DNA of 64,000 nt from JABAQJ01 sp046327745 (GCA_046327745.1 JAXLXV010000012.1:124001-188000); one strand, 5' to 3'; positions 9,065-18,176 are shown, counted from the stretch's first letter. Numbers and translations are program-made. Notes: a model not told the origin generated them from the sequence alone.

Positions 9065-9481
9065 CCCGCCTGGAATCTAGATTCTACTCGAGAGGAAACT
9101 CGCAAGTCGTTGTCAGATAGCGCGTCCCAACGATCATAGTGTGTATCGCTCAACCATATCAACAATCTTCGAAGATCGTTGCAAAGCGTTGGGGTAGCGA
9201 GGATACCGGTCCGCTCATTGGTGATTGTGACGGCGACGTACTGCGAGACACCGGCGGCCCATTGGTGGTAGCGAGAGCGTTGGTGGTGGCGAGGATGCCG
9301 GACGTGCCCTCTGGTGGTCGCGACGGCGCCGAAACGGCGAAGACGCACGGAGCCGAGCTTTGGGTCACTGCGAGGTCCAGCGTTGCTGACAAGCAGCGTC
9401 TAGGCTGCGGCCGACTAACGCGTCCAATCATCTACGACGAACGCACGCACGCCCCAGGCCTGCGATGAGCTCTGTCGCGCC
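9065..9481. other. Intergenic region without a convincing gene, upstream of ssrA
   Basis: About 417 nt between the ssrA promoter and the end of larB. Both strands have open frames of roughly 95-109 codons, but their predicted proteins show no recognisable domain, no good ribosome site and low-complexity, repeat-driven composition. The visible structure is a set of imperfect direct repeats (see the repeat entry). I see no tRNA, integrase or attachment site. Confidence 0.5.
9185..9301. repeat. Imperfect direct repeats of a TTGGnGGTnGCGAGGA element
   Basis: Three related copies: TTGGGGTAGCGAGGA at 9189-9203, TTGGTGGTAGCGAGA at 9262-9276, and TTGGTGGTGGCGAGGA at 9280-9294. The first and third share an extended context, AGCGTTGG before and ATnCCGG after. 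The second and third are almost tandem with an 18-nt period. Spacing is irregular and copies are diverged, so this is not a CRISPR array. Confidence 0.6.
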
Positions 9482-10234
9482 TTACGCCCCTCGCAGAATC
9501 CGCGAGGCCGCTGCTGCCGCGCCGAACCCGTTGTCGATGTTCACCACGGTCACGCCGGCCGCACAACTGTTCAGCATCGTGAGCAGAGGCGCCAGTCCCT
9601 CGAACGCGGCGCCGTAACCCACGCTCGTTGGCACAGCGATGACCGGCGCAGCGACCAAACCGCCAACGACGGACGGCAGCGCGCCGTCCATGCCGGCCAC
9701 CACAATCACCACCTTGGCCTTCAGGAGTTCATCCCCCTTTGCCAAGAGTCGGTGGATCCCCGCGACTCCGACGTCGGTGAGTTGCCGCCCTTCGCAACCC
9801 AGCGCCCGCAGGGTCTCCAGCGCCTCCTCAGCCACGGCAAGGTCACTGGTACCGGCGGTGATGACCAAGACGGTGCCGTCGATCGGGTGCTGCGCCTCGT
9901 TGCCGGTCAGGGTCACGGTTCGCGCGGTGTGGTTCACGCGCGCGCTTGGGAAATGCTCGATGAGTGCGGCCCTCGACTCGGCTGACGCCCGCGTGACCAG
10001 AAAGCCATTCCCACGCTCAGCGATATGTTGTGCGATCATCACGCACTGCTCGGGTGACTTGCCGGCTCCAAAGATGACCTCGGGGTAGCCTTGGCGGAGC
10101 GCGCGGTGATGATCGACCGTGGCAAATGGCAGGGACTCCGTCGGCGCCAACGAAAGCTCGTCAAGGGCGGCGCGAGGATTGACCGTCCCGTTGGCCACAT
10201 CTTGAAGCAACCGTAACGCGCGATCGCGATTCAC
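9482..10234 (-). CDS. larB: Nickel-pincer cofactor biosynthesis protein LarB
   Basis: LarB-family proteins carboxylate the pyridinium ring of nicotinic acid adenine dinucleotide and release AMP, the first step to the nickel-pincer nucleotide cofactor of lactate racemase-type enzymes. The 250-aa protein has the N-terminal LarB region (LPFATVDHHRALRQG, PEVIFGAGKSPEQ) and a PurE-like C-terminal domain with the ITAGTSDLAVAEEAL signature and AGMDGALPSVVGGL. A GTG start overlaps the dus stop (GTGA), so the two genes are coupled. No larC, larE or LarA-like gene is visible in the window, so the rest of the pathway must lie elsewhere or be absent. Confidence 0.9.
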   Translation of the reverse strand: MNRDRALRLLQDVANGTVNPRAALDELSLAPTESLPFATVDHHRALRQGYPEVIFGAGKSPEQCVMIAQHIAERGNGFLVTRASAESRAALIEHFPSARVNHTARTVTLTGNEAQHPIDGTVLVITAGTSDLAVAEEALETLRALGCEGRQLTDVGVAGIHRLLAKGDELLKAKVVIVVAGMDGALPSVVGGLVAAPVIAVPTSVGYGAAFEGLAPLLTMLNSCAAGVTVVNIDNGFGAAAAASRILRGA

Positions 10235-11253
10235 GCGGTCAGCGCCGCCGAGTCTGAGGGGGCGTGCGCGTCTTCGAGATCCGTCGCCTGACGCAGGTAG
10301 TCGTCAAAGATGCCCTCGATTTCACCTAACGATTCGATGGCGTGTAATCGGCGGCGCAGATCGGCGCTCCCTGGTAGGCCCTTCACGTACCATCCCAGAT
10401 GCTTACGAAACTCGATGGCTGCGCCACGTCGGTCGGGCTCATACGCATCGGCCATTCGTGCATGATCGAGCGCGATCTGGAATCGCTCCATCATGCTTGG
10501 TACCGGAGGCACGGCCGTTCCGTCCAACAAGGCGCGCGTTTCCCGGAAGATCCACGGCTGGCCAAAGGAACCGCGGGCGATCATGATCGCGTCGCAGCTG
10601 GTGTGTGCGCGCATTCGCGCCGCGTCCGCCGAGGTCTTGATGTCGCCGTTGCCGATCACCGGAATGGAGAGGGCCGCTTTCACCGCGGCGATCTCGTCCC
10701 AGTTGGCTGCACCGGTGTACATCTGCGTGCGGGTGCGCGGGTGCAGCGTTAGGGCTCTGGCTCCCGCATCCTGACATCGAAGGGCAATGTCCACGGGAGA
10801 GCGCATCTCTTCGTTCCAGCCGCTCCGGATTTTCACTGTGACCGGCAGGTGCGTTCCCGAGGAGACGGCGCGAATCACCCGCTGCACGAGGTCGAGATCT
10901 CGAAGGCACCCGGAGCCACCGTTGCGCCGCACAACCTTCTTGACCGGACAACCGAAGTTGATGTCGATGAATTCCGGATCGAACACCTCGGTGACCAGTT
11001 CGGCCGCGTCACGCATCGCCTCGGGGTCGGCTCCGAAGATCTGCACGCCTATCGTGCGTTCGTCAGCACCAAATCGCAGCTTGCTCAGCGTCGCGGGATT
11101 CTCACGACGGATTCCTTCAGCCGAGAGGAATTCGGTGACGACAACATCGGCGCCGAATCGCCGGCAGATACGACGAAAGGGCGACTCTGATACGCCAGCC
11201 ATGGGCGCGAGAATCACCGGAACGTCGTGGGCAACCGGGTAGGGAAAGCGCAT
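10231..11253 (-). CDS. dus: tRNA-dihydrouridine synthase (DusB-like)
   Basis: FMN enzyme that reduces specific uridines in tRNA D-loops. Family marks: APMAGVSESPFR at the N-terminus, ADVVVTEFLSAEG, the catalytic Cys in NFGCPVKKV, KIRSGW, HPRTRTQ and GNGDIKT, then a C-terminal helical domain. 340 aa from ATG 11253, where the family homology begins; the frame stays open further upstream. A promoter-like TTGCGA-17-TAGCTT ends 8 nt before this ATG, which implies a leaderless mRNA and independently supports the start. Cotranscribed with larB. Confidence 0.93.
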   Translation of the reverse strand: MRFPYPVAHDVPVILAPMAGVSESPFRRICRRFGADVVVTEFLSAEGIRRENPATLSKLRFGADERTIGVQIFGADPEAMRDAAELVTEVFDPEFIDINFGCPVKKVVRRNGGSGCLRDLDLVQRVIRAVSSGTHLPVTVKIRSGWNEEMRSPVDIALRCQDAGARALTLHPRTRTQMYTGAANWDEIAAVKAALSIPVIGNGDIKTSADAARMRAHTSCDAIMIARGSFGQPWIFRETRALLDGTAVPPVPSMMERFQIALDHARMADAYEPDRRGAAIEFRKHLGWYVKGLPGSADLRRRLHAIESLGEIEGIFDDYLRQATDLEDAHAPSDSAALTA

Positions 11254-11261
11254 GAATTCGC

Positions 11262-11290
11262 AAGCTAGCCACCATCGAGAAAGCTCGCAA
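11262..11290 (-). promoter_or_regulatory. Putative dus-larB promoter (leaderless)
   Basis: Minus strand TTGCGA (11290-11285), 17-nt spacer, TAGCTT (11267-11262), then 8 nt to the dus ATG at 11253. Transcription would start at or within a base or two of the start codon. Confidence 0.5.
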
Positions 11291-11299
11291 CATGAAGAT

Positions 11300-11328
11300 T
11301 TGACACGACTTGCCTTGCGCGGTAAGTT
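11300..11328 (+). promoter_or_regulatory. Putative ptsN promoter
   Basis: TTGACA (11300-11305), 17-nt spacer, TAAGTT (11323-11328). It lies about 90 nt before the ptsN start, back to back with the dus promoter; the two -35 elements are only 9 nt apart. Confidence 0.6.
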
Positions 11329-11418
11329 GCGCGGTTCACTTTCCAATCATGCGCGGCGCTCGCCGCGAGACGGCGGCCACGGTGGGCAGGGTCGCGTCAC
11401 TGCATCGAAGGGGACCGG

Positions 11419-11871
11419 ATGGAACTGCGCGAGTTTTTCTCAGAGGACGCGATCAAGCTGAACCTCGAGGGCACGACCAAGGATGAGATCCTTAAGGAGC
11501 TCATCGGTCTGCTCAAATTAGACGAGAAGTCCGAGGCCATGCTCTTCAAGATGTTGAAGCGCCGCGAGAACCTCGGTTCGACAGGGATCGGCCGGAACAT
11601 CGCGATCCCGCACTGCCGGTCGCTCGTGGTGAACAAGCTGCGCGTCGCCTTCGGTCGCAAACCGGATGGACTCGACTTCAAGGCGATCGACGAAAAGCCC
11701 GTGAAGTTCTTTTTCCTGATCGTCGCGCCGCCGCTGGAAGTGTCGAATCAGTACTTGCCCGTGCTGGGCAAGATTGCGCAGTTCTCCAAGGAGCCTGACG
11801 TTCCCGAGCGACTGCTGCAGCTGACGACGCCGCCCGAGTTCATGTCCCTCCTCGAAGAGAAGGCGGTCTAA
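11419..11871 (+). CDS. ptsN: PTS EIIA domain protein, nitrogen-regulatory type
   Basis: A 150-aa stand-alone EIIA domain of the fructose/mannitol (type 2) family, usually a regulatory phosphocarrier in PTS-Ntr. The phospho-accepting His is about residue 65 in the conserved block GIGRNIAIPHCRS; FFFLIVAP and the C-terminal E-rich helix also fit. No sugar permease or HPr/EI gene is adjacent, so a regulatory role is more likely than transport. It is monocistronic and convergent with the MATE gene, overlapping its stop by 4 nt. Confidence 0.85.
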   Translation: MELREFFSEDAIKLNLEGTTKDEILKELIGLLKLDEKSEAMLFKMLKRRENLGSTGIGRNIAIPHCRSLVVNKLRVAFGRKPDGLDFKAIDEKPVKFFFLIVAPPLEVSNQYLPVLGKIAQFSKEPDVPERLLQLTTPPEFMSLLEEKAV

Positions 11872-13325
11872 GGCGACGCCGTATCCGCCACCACGGTCGG
11901 CGCAGCGTCCGACAGGTGATGCCGCGCGCCGTGGCCTGGCATGTCCAGGTCAATGCGCTGCAGTTCCCGCCCAAGGCGGTAGTGCACGCGCCATCCGAGG
12001 GCCGCACCAACCACGGCCAAGCCGAGGACAAGTCCCCACCAAATGCCGGCGGGCCCCATGCCGCGTGAAAAGGCCAGCCAGCCGCCGATGGGCAGGCCAA
12101 CGGCGTATCCCGTCAGATTCAACAATGCGGGGACATGCGTATCGCCGGCGCCACGTAGGATGCCGCTGGACACACCCTGAATGCCATCGAAGACCTGAAA
12201 GATCCCTGCCAGGGGAATCAGCGTCAGCGCGATACCGATCACTCCGGGATCCGACGTGAAAGACCGCGCCAGTGCACCGGGAAGCGCGATCAGGATGATG
12301 GCCGTCACCGACATGAACCCCACGCCACAAGCGAGGGCGGCACCCGCCTCGCGCCGCGCTGCATCAGGCTCCTCGCGACCGATGGCGTGCCCTACGAGCA
12401 CGGCGGCGGCAGCCGCAACACCCAAAGGCACCATGTAGGTCAGGGCAGCCAGGGTGATCGTAATCTGGTGAGCGGCCACCGCCGTGGTTCCCATCCAGCC
12501 GACCAGGATCAACCCCACACTGAAGGCAGTCGCCTCGATCCATTGGTGGATACCAATCGGGACCCCCAGTCGCAGCATACGACGGAACGCCGTCAAGTTA
12601 AACGCATCTCGTCGCCAGGGCTGTATGTATCCACGAAAGAGATCGCGACCCATCCACGCCAACACCAGGCACATGACCCAACGGCTGCCCACGGTGGCGT
12701 AAGCGCTGCCGATCGGACCGAACCGCGGCGCTCCCCACTTACCGAAAACCAGCATCCAGTCGAGCAGCGCGTTGGCAAGATTCGCCACGGCCACGGCCAC
12801 CACGATCGGACGTACGCGGGAGAACGCTTGCATGGTTTGCCGAAGCACCACGAAGACAAAGAACGGAAGCTGCCCGATGATGCAGATTCTGGCGTAGCTC
12901 GCTGCGAGCGGCCGCACCTCCGCCGGTTGGCGTGCCAGCGCAAAGAAGGACTCGGCGGGCACTAGCGCGAGGCTTGAAACGCACGCAATCGCGGTCGCGA
13001 GGATCAGCCCCCGTTGCAGCCCGCGGGCGATGGCCACGTGATCCCGTGCCCCGACCGCCTGCGCCACGATCGGGTCAAGGGCCATGATGGTTCCCTGCCC
13101 AAGCGTCGTGACAAAGAACCAGAAGAGGTTGCCCAAGGCCACGCCGGCAAGGCCAACTTCATTGACGTGACCCACAATGGCCGTGTCCACGACGCCCATC
13201 AGCATCATCCCCACCTGCACCAGCACAATGGGGGCGGCCAGACGAGCAACGTCGCGAATTTCCCTTCGCGTCGGAACGCGGAGGGCACGCACAGGAGTCT
13301 CGGAATCTGAGTGTTGCAGAGTCAC
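11868..13325 (-). CDS. MATE family multidrug/cation exporter
   Basis: A 485-aa inner-membrane antiporter with about 12 hydrophobic segments in two similar halves, the MATE layout. The N-terminal half opens with APIVLVQVGMMLMGVVDTAIVGHV and the second half has GVPIGIHQWIEATAFSVG, both characteristic of DinF/NorM-like MATE proteins. It starts at a GTG 60 nt after guaA in the same direction, so it may be the last gene of the long mreB-to-guaA run. The substrate cannot be predicted. Confidence 0.9.
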   Translation of the reverse strand: MTLQHSDSETPVRALRVPTRREIRDVARLAAPIVLVQVGMMLMGVVDTAIVGHVNEVGLAGVALGNLFWFFVTTLGQGTIMALDPIVAQAVGARDHVAIARGLQRGLILATAIACVSSLALVPAESFFALARQPAEVRPLAASYARICIIGQLPFFVFVVLRQTMQAFSRVRPIVVAVAVANLANALLDWMLVFGKWGAPRFGPIGSAYATVGSRWVMCLVLAWMGRDLFRGYIQPWRRDAFNLTAFRRMLRLGVPIGIHQWIEATAFSVGLILVGWMGTTAVAAHQITITLAALTYMVPLGVAAAAAVLVGHAIGREEPDAARREAGAALACGVGFMSVTAIILIALPGALARSFTSDPGVIGIALTLIPLAGIFQVFDGIQGVSSGILRGAGDTHVPALLNLTGYAVGLPIGGWLAFSRGMGPAGIWWGLVLGLAVVGAALGWRVHYRLGRELQRIDLDMPGHGARHHLSDAAPTVVADTASP

Positions 13326-13385
13326 GCCGAACGATATGCAACGTTCCGCCTGCGCCGCTACCTCACCACGCGTTCGCCGTCGGTG

Positions 13386-14945
13386 CTATTCCCACTCGAT
13401 CGTGGCGGGTGGCTTTGAGCTGACGTCATAAACCACGCGATTGACGCCCTTGACTTCATTGATGATGCGACTGGACATCCGCGCGAGGACTTCGTGGGGA
13501 AACGGAAACCAGTCCGCCGTCATGCCGTCGGTGCTGGTGACTGCGCGAAGGCCGACCACATTTTCGTAGGTGCGGTAGTCGCCCATCACACCCACGGAGC
13601 GCACGGGCAGCAGCACCGCAAAGGCCTGCCAGATGTCGTTGTACAAGCCCGCGGAGCGTATCTCATCGAGGTAGATCGCGTCTGCCTGTCGAAGCACGTC
13701 CAGTTTGTCCCGCGTCACGTCGCTGAGTACGCGGATAGCGAGGCCCGGGCCCGGAAAGGGGTGGCGCCCAACCATTTCTTCCGGCAGCCCCAACTCACGG
13801 CCGACATTGCGCACTTCATCCTTGAACAGTTCGCGCAGCGGTTCGATCAGCTTGAACTTCATCCCCGGCTTCAGGCCGCCGACATTGTGGTGCGTCTTGA
13901 TGGTGACGCTTGGGCCACCGCGCGGCGAGAAACTCTCGATTACATCAGGGTACAGCGTGCCCTGCACCAGGAACTCTACGTTCGGGCCGACGCCGTGCGC
14001 CGCGTCTTCGAAGACATCGATGAAGGTATGACCAATGATCGTGCGCTTCTTCTCCGGTTCGTCCACACCTGCCAGGCCGTCCAGAAACCGCTGCTCCGCA
14101 CGCACCGTAACGAGGTCGATACCCAAGTGGGCGCGGAAGGTCCGCTCCACTTGCTCGCGCTCGTGCAGCCGCAACAAACCCGTGTCAACAAAAATGCACG
14201 TCAACTGATCGCCGATCGCGCGATGGACGAGGGCCGCAGCCACTGCGGAGTCCACGCCGCCCGACAACCCGCAGATGACGCGGGCTGAACCAACCAAGGC
14301 CCGGATCTTCTCGATCTCGTCGGCGATGAAAGCACCAGGGGTCCAGGTTGGCTGGCAGCCGCAGACATCAAACAGGAAATTCGAGATGATGTCCGCGCCA
14401 CGAGTGGTGTGGGCAACCTCGGCGTGGAACTGGATCGCGTGAATCGGCTTGGTCGTGTGACGCATGCCCACCACCGGATTGTCGGCGCTGGACGCAGTCA
14501 GCACGTATCCAGCGGGCACGTGCTCCACGTGATCCCCATGGGACATCCACACCTGCGTTCGCTCTCCCGCATCGAAGCCGCTGAACACCGACGATGGCTC
14601 GCGCACAACCACTTCCGCGCGTCCATACTCGCGGCGTCCTCCTCCCACGACGGGCACGCCCTCTGAGTGGGCGATCCACTGCATCCCGTAACACACACCG
14701 AGCAATGGGCCCATGTCCAGGATTCCGCGCTCGAAGGTGGGGGCTCCTTCATCTGTGACGGACGCAGGACCACCCGACAGGATGATGCCGCTGGGCTTCC
14801 ACGCCTTGATCCATTCCAGCGAGCGCGTCGGCGGGTGAATCTCGCAGTAGACGCGTGCCTCACGAACGCGGCGTGCGATCAGCTGGGTGAACTGCGAGCC
14901 ACAGTCAAGGATCAGGATGCGGTTGCCCGCCGTCGGGTCGGTCAC
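13386..14945 (-). CDS. guaA: GMP synthase (glutamine-hydrolysing)
   Basis: Converts XMP to GMP. The N-terminal class I amidotransferase domain carries ILDCGSQFTQLIARRVRE and the nucleophile Cys85 in GVCYGMQ. The ATP-pyrophosphatase domain carries the P-loop SGGVDSAVAA, and the C-terminal dimerisation domain ends in the typical PPATIEWE. The His block reads FHAEVAHT where FHPEV is usual. 519 aa, normal length. The GTG start overlaps the upstream phosphodiesterase stop (GTGA). Confidence 0.97.
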   Translation of the reverse strand: MTDPTAGNRILILDCGSQFTQLIARRVREARVYCEIHPPTRSLEWIKAWKPSGIILSGGPASVTDEGAPTFERGILDMGPLLGVCYGMQWIAHSEGVPVVGGGRREYGRAEVVVREPSSVFSGFDAGERTQVWMSHGDHVEHVPAGYVLTASSADNPVVGMRHTTKPIHAIQFHAEVAHTTRGADIISNFLFDVCGCQPTWTPGAFIADEIEKIRALVGSARVICGLSGGVDSAVAAALVHRAIGDQLTCIFVDTGLLRLHEREQVERTFRAHLGIDLVTVRAEQRFLDGLAGVDEPEKKRTIIGHTFIDVFEDAAHGVGPNVEFLVQGTLYPDVIESFSPRGGPSVTIKTHHNVGGLKPGMKFKLIEPLRELFKDEVRNVGRELGLPEEMVGRHPFPGPGLAIRVLSDVTRDKLDVLRQADAIYLDEIRSAGLYNDIWQAFAVLLPVRSVGVMGDYRTYENVVGLRAVTSTDGMTADWFPFPHEVLARMSSRIINEVKGVNRVVYDVSSKPPATIEWE

Positions 14946-15442
14946 GCGGTCTCCGGCAAGGTGATAAACTCTACGGCCTTAGTATCGAGGTCGAGGATTG
15001 CAGCAGACGGCGAGCCGTGCAGCCACCCACACGCCTCACCAGGATTCACGATCAGGGTGTCGCCGCGCTCCTTCATCTCCTCACGATGTGTGAACCCGTG
15101 CACGACGATCGAGTGCTGATCCACGGAGTGCTGGCTCAGGTCCGCCAGGTCGTGCACCAGCATCAGTCGCTGTCCAGCGACCTCCATGCTGTGCGGCGAT
15201 TCAAAGAGCTCGATGCCCAGCCCGCGAGCGGCAATGGCGCGCAAGCCTTCGTGATCACCATCGTTGCGGCCGAACACGCCGGCCAGTGTCATGTTGTGGT
15301 CCAGGAACGGCTGCAACGAGAACGGGGCGCAGTAGTCGCCGCAGTGCAGCACCAGCGAAATGCCTCGCGATTGCATCTGACGAAGCAGCGCGTCAATGGC
15401 TGGCAGGCGATCGTGCGTATCGGACATCAGGCCCACGCGCAT
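14942..15442 (-). CDS. YfcE/MJ0936-type metallophosphodiesterase
   Basis: A 166-aa single-domain calcineurin-like phosphoesterase. Metal ligands are visible: D8 and H10 in MSDTHD, D36 in HCGDY, N60 and D61 in GRNDGDH, and the C-terminal HGFTHR. Relatives hydrolyse phosphodiesters such as cyclic nucleotides or bis-pNPP in vitro with Mn2+; the physiological substrate is usually unknown. It sits between lysA and guaA with overlaps of 1 and 4 nt, so it is translationally coupled to both. Confidence 0.85.
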   Translation of the reverse strand: MRVGLMSDTHDRLPAIDALLRQMQSRGISLVLHCGDYCAPFSLQPFLDHNMTLAGVFGRNDGDHEGLRAIAARGLGIELFESPHSMEVAGQRLMLVHDLADLSQHSVDQHSIVVHGFTHREEMKERGDTLIVNPGEACGWLHGSPSAAILDLDTKAVEFITLPETA

Positions 15443-16725
15443 CAGAGGTCGCTCCAGGCAGGGGTGGTCGTTTCAAGCCGAGTCAGGTCGTCGTAGCGTT
15501 CGCGCTGCGTCACAACGGCCCAGCGATCGCCGTCCACCAGCACTTCCACCGGACGCGGGCGGGCGTTGTAGTTGGACGCCATGCAGAAGCCGTACGCGCC
15601 GGCCGTGTGGATGCAAAGCAAGGCCCCGGTCGACACATCATCCATCGCACGATCGATGGCCAGGAAGTCGCCGCTTTCGCAGATCGGTCCGACGACATCG
15701 AACGTCGCTTGTGAGGCCGACGGGCTCACCCCTTCGATTCGATGATAGGCCTGATAGTGCGACGGCCGCAGGAGGTCGGTCATGCCGGCGTCGGTAATCA
15801 GCAGGGACTTGCCGCCGCTCCGCTTGCGATAGAGGACGCGCGTAAGCAGGATGCCGGCTTCCGCCACGAGAAAACGACCGGGCTCAATCACCAGCGTTAG
15901 GCCGAGCCGCCGCGTCACCGGAGCGACCAACGCGGCGTACGCGGACAAGTCGATGGGCGCCTCGTCCGCATAAGGCACGAACAACCCGCCCCCGACGTCG
16001 ACATACTCCAGCGTGGAGATTCCGGCCGAGCGGAGCGCTTGGACCAAAGCTTCCAACTTCGCGAGGCCCGCACCATAGGCTTGCAAGTCCGTGACCTGCG
16101 ATCCGATGTGCATGCCAATCGCAACGAGCTGAACATGCGGCAGCGCGGCCGCGCGAAGGGCCACGGCCATGGCCTGATCGTGCGGCACGCCAAACTTGTC
16201 GCCCTTCTGCCCCGTCTTGATGTACGAGTGCACCGACTCGACGGTGATCTCCGGATTCACGCGAAGACCGATCCGGGGGCGGACGCCACGTTCTCCTGCC
16301 AATCGATTGACGAGATGCAGTTCCTCCTCACTCTCGAGGCTCAGAATGTGGACGCCGGCATCCAAGGCCTCGGCGATCTCGCTCGGTCCCTTCCCTACAC
16401 CGCCGAAAATGATCTCCTCCGGCGCGAACCCCGCTTTCCGCACGCGATGCAGTTCCCCGCCGGACACCACGTCGACCGCGCTGCCTAACGAACGAAGCAA
16501 GGACAAAATCGCCAGGTTGCCGTTCGCCTTGCAGGCGTAGTGAATGCGGTGCGGTACGTCGGCCAGGGCCTCGTGAAGCCGCTGATATTGCGAGCGGATC
16601 GATGAGGAGGAATACACGTAGGCGGGGGTGCCCACCGCATTTGCTAGTGCATCGAGTGGCACGCCCTCACATGAGAGCGTGCCACCAACGCGAGAATACG
16701 GAGCGGTTAGTACGCCTTGGCCCAT
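15442..16725 (-). CDS. lysA: Diaminopimelate decarboxylase
   Basis: PLP enzyme making lysine from meso-diaminopimelate, the last step of the pathway whose other genes are at 58-64 kb. Marks: PLP lysine in YACKANGN, KFGVPH, HIGSQV, VDVGGGL, EPGRFLVAEAG and CESGDFLA. I choose ATG 16725 (427 aa): it has GAGG 4 nt upstream and the family's SRVGGTLSCEGVPL follows. This start overlaps the end of proS by 19 nt. Confidence 0.95.
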   Translation of the reverse strand: MGQGVLTAPYSRVGGTLSCEGVPLDALANAVGTPAYVYSSSSIRSQYQRLHEALADVPHRIHYACKANGNLAILSLLRSLGSAVDVVSGGELHRVRKAGFAPEEIIFGGVGKGPSEIAEALDAGVHILSLESEEELHLVNRLAGERGVRPRIGLRVNPEITVESVHSYIKTGQKGDKFGVPHDQAMAVALRAAALPHVQLVAIGMHIGSQVTDLQAYGAGLAKLEALVQALRSAGISTLEYVDVGGGLFVPYADEAPIDLSAYAALVAPVTRRLGLTLVIEPGRFLVAEAGILLTRVLYRKRSGGKSLLITDAGMTDLLRPSHYQAYHRIEGVSPSASQATFDVVGPICESGDFLAIDRAMDDVSTGALLCIHTAGAYGFCMASNYNARPRPVEVLVDGDRWAVVTQRERYDDLTRLETTTPAWSDL

Positions 16726-18176
16726 ACCACCTCGTGCCTCGCCGGTTCCCCGGTCACCATACACGTCCTAGGTGCCGTTGAACTCCGAAACTCGGCGTCG
16801 GGAATCACGCGGATCGTCGCCTTCGTCTCTTCCTTAACGCGTGCCTCAACCGCTGGGTCGCCGTTCCATCCAGCGTACACAAACGCTCCTTCGCCCTCCA
16901 TCAGCTGACGGAACGCGTCGTACGTCATGGGTTCGCGAATACTGTGGGCCTCGCGGCGTTCGCGCGCGGCCGCCAGCATGTCTGCTTGCACACGCGTCAG
17001 GATTTCCGCCACCGCCGCGGGAAGTCCATCGAGCGAAAGCGCCGCCTTCTCGCGCGTATCGCGTCGCGCGGACAGGCACGATCCCTTGTCCAAGTCGCGG
17101 GGACCCAGCTCGATACGCAAGGGAACGCCCTGCAGCTCCCACTCATAGTATTTCGCTCCGGGCTTCACCCCTTCGCGCCGGTCGACGTGCACCCGCAGCC
17201 GATCCTCACCGCGGCCGCCCCACGACGACAGCTCTCCCTTGATGCGGTCCGCCGCCTCAAACACGCGGGCACGCTCTTCGTCGCTCTTCCAAATGGGAAC
17301 CACCACCACCTCAATGGGTGCGAGCTTGGGAGGGGTGCGCAGTCCATTGTCATCGCCGTGGGTCATGACTAATCCACCCACCATACGAGTGGACACGCCC
17401 CACGATGTGTTCCAGGCGTACTCAATGCCCCCAGACTCTGCCTGGAACTTCAGCTCAAACGCTTTGGCAAAGTTCTGCCCAAGATTGTGCGACGTACCCG
17501 CCTGCAACGCCTTGTTGTCCTGCATCATCGCTTCGCACGCATACGTTCGCAGGGCACCCGCAAACTTCTCAGACTGTGTCTTGAGGCCCGTCAGCACGGG
17601 CATCGCCATCCATTCTTCCATGAATTGCCGGTAGACGCCGAGGATGAGGCGCGTTTCCGTTTCTGCCTCGTCATGCGTCGCGTGCGCCGTATGACCTTCC
17701 TGCCACAGGAACTCCAGCGTGCGCAAGAACAGTCGCGTTCGCATTTCCCACCGGACGACGTTCGCCCATTGGTTGATGAGGATGGGGAGATCGCGATAGC
17801 TCTGTACCCACTTCGCGTACATCGAGTAGATGATCGTCTCCGATGTGGGACGGACCACGAGGGGCTCTTCGAGTTTCTTGCCACCTCCATGCGTCACCAC
17901 GGCCGCCTCGGGCGCGAATCCCTCCACGTGCTCGGCTTCCTTGTGCAGGAAGCTTTCAGGAATGAACAGGGGGAAGTAGGCGTTACGATGTCCCGTCGCC
18001 TTGAACATGTCGTCGAGCGCGCGCTGCATCCGCTCCCAGATACCGTAACCATTGGGCCGGATGACCATGCAGCCGCGGACAGGTGAGTAGTCCGCCAGCT
18101 CGGCGCGGAGTACGACTTCGTTGTACCACGCGCTGAAGTCCTGCGCGCGGGTTGTCAGTTTCTTGTCGTCAGCCAT
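16707..18176 (-). CDS. proS: Prolyl-tRNA synthetase, archaeal/eukaryotic type
   Basis: Charges tRNA-Pro. At 489 aa it is the short ProRS without the large editing insertion found in E. coli-type enzymes. It begins TTRAQDFSAWYNEVVLRAELADYS and has the class II motifs RPNGYGIWE, RPTSETIIYSMY and VVRWEMRTRLFLRTLEFLWQEGHTAH, then the anticodon-binding domain and the extra C-terminal zinc-like domain ending WAKAY. It lies between hisS and lysA in one transcription unit. Confidence 0.96.
   Translation of the reverse strand: MADDKKLTTRAQDFSAWYNEVVLRAELADYSPVRGCMVIRPNGYGIWERMQRALDDMFKATGHRNAYFPLFIPESFLHKEAEHVEGFAPEAAVVTHGGGKKLEEPLVVRPTSETIIYSMYAKWVQSYRDLPILINQWANVVRWEMRTRLFLRTLEFLWQEGHTAHATHDEAETETRLILGVYRQFMEEWMAMPVLTGLKTQSEKFAGALRTYACEAMMQDNKALQAGTSHNLGQNFAKAFELKFQAESGGIEYAWNTSWGVSTRMVGGLVMTHGDDNGLRTPPKLAPIEVVVVPIWKSDEERARVFEAADRIKGELSSWGGRGEDRLRVHVDRREGVKPGAKYYEWELQGVPLRIELGPRDLDKGSCLSARRDTREKAALSLDGLPAAVAEILTRVQADMLAAARERREAHSIREPMTYDAFRQLMEGEGAFVYAGWNGDPAVEARVKEETKATIRVIPDAEFRSSTAPRTCMVTGEPARHEVVWAKAY

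Noticed and set aside
8667..9080. Open frame of 137 codons on the plus strand
   Set aside because: It is antisense to the tmRNA gene, whose conserved ends and tag frame explain the sequence.
9262..9301. Near-tandem GGTGGT units as a possible CRISPR or VNTR
   Set aside because: Only two to three diverged copies, no spacers of regular size and no cas genes.
13494..14288. Plus-strand frame of 264 codons
   Set aside because: Antisense to guaA with no recognisable domain.
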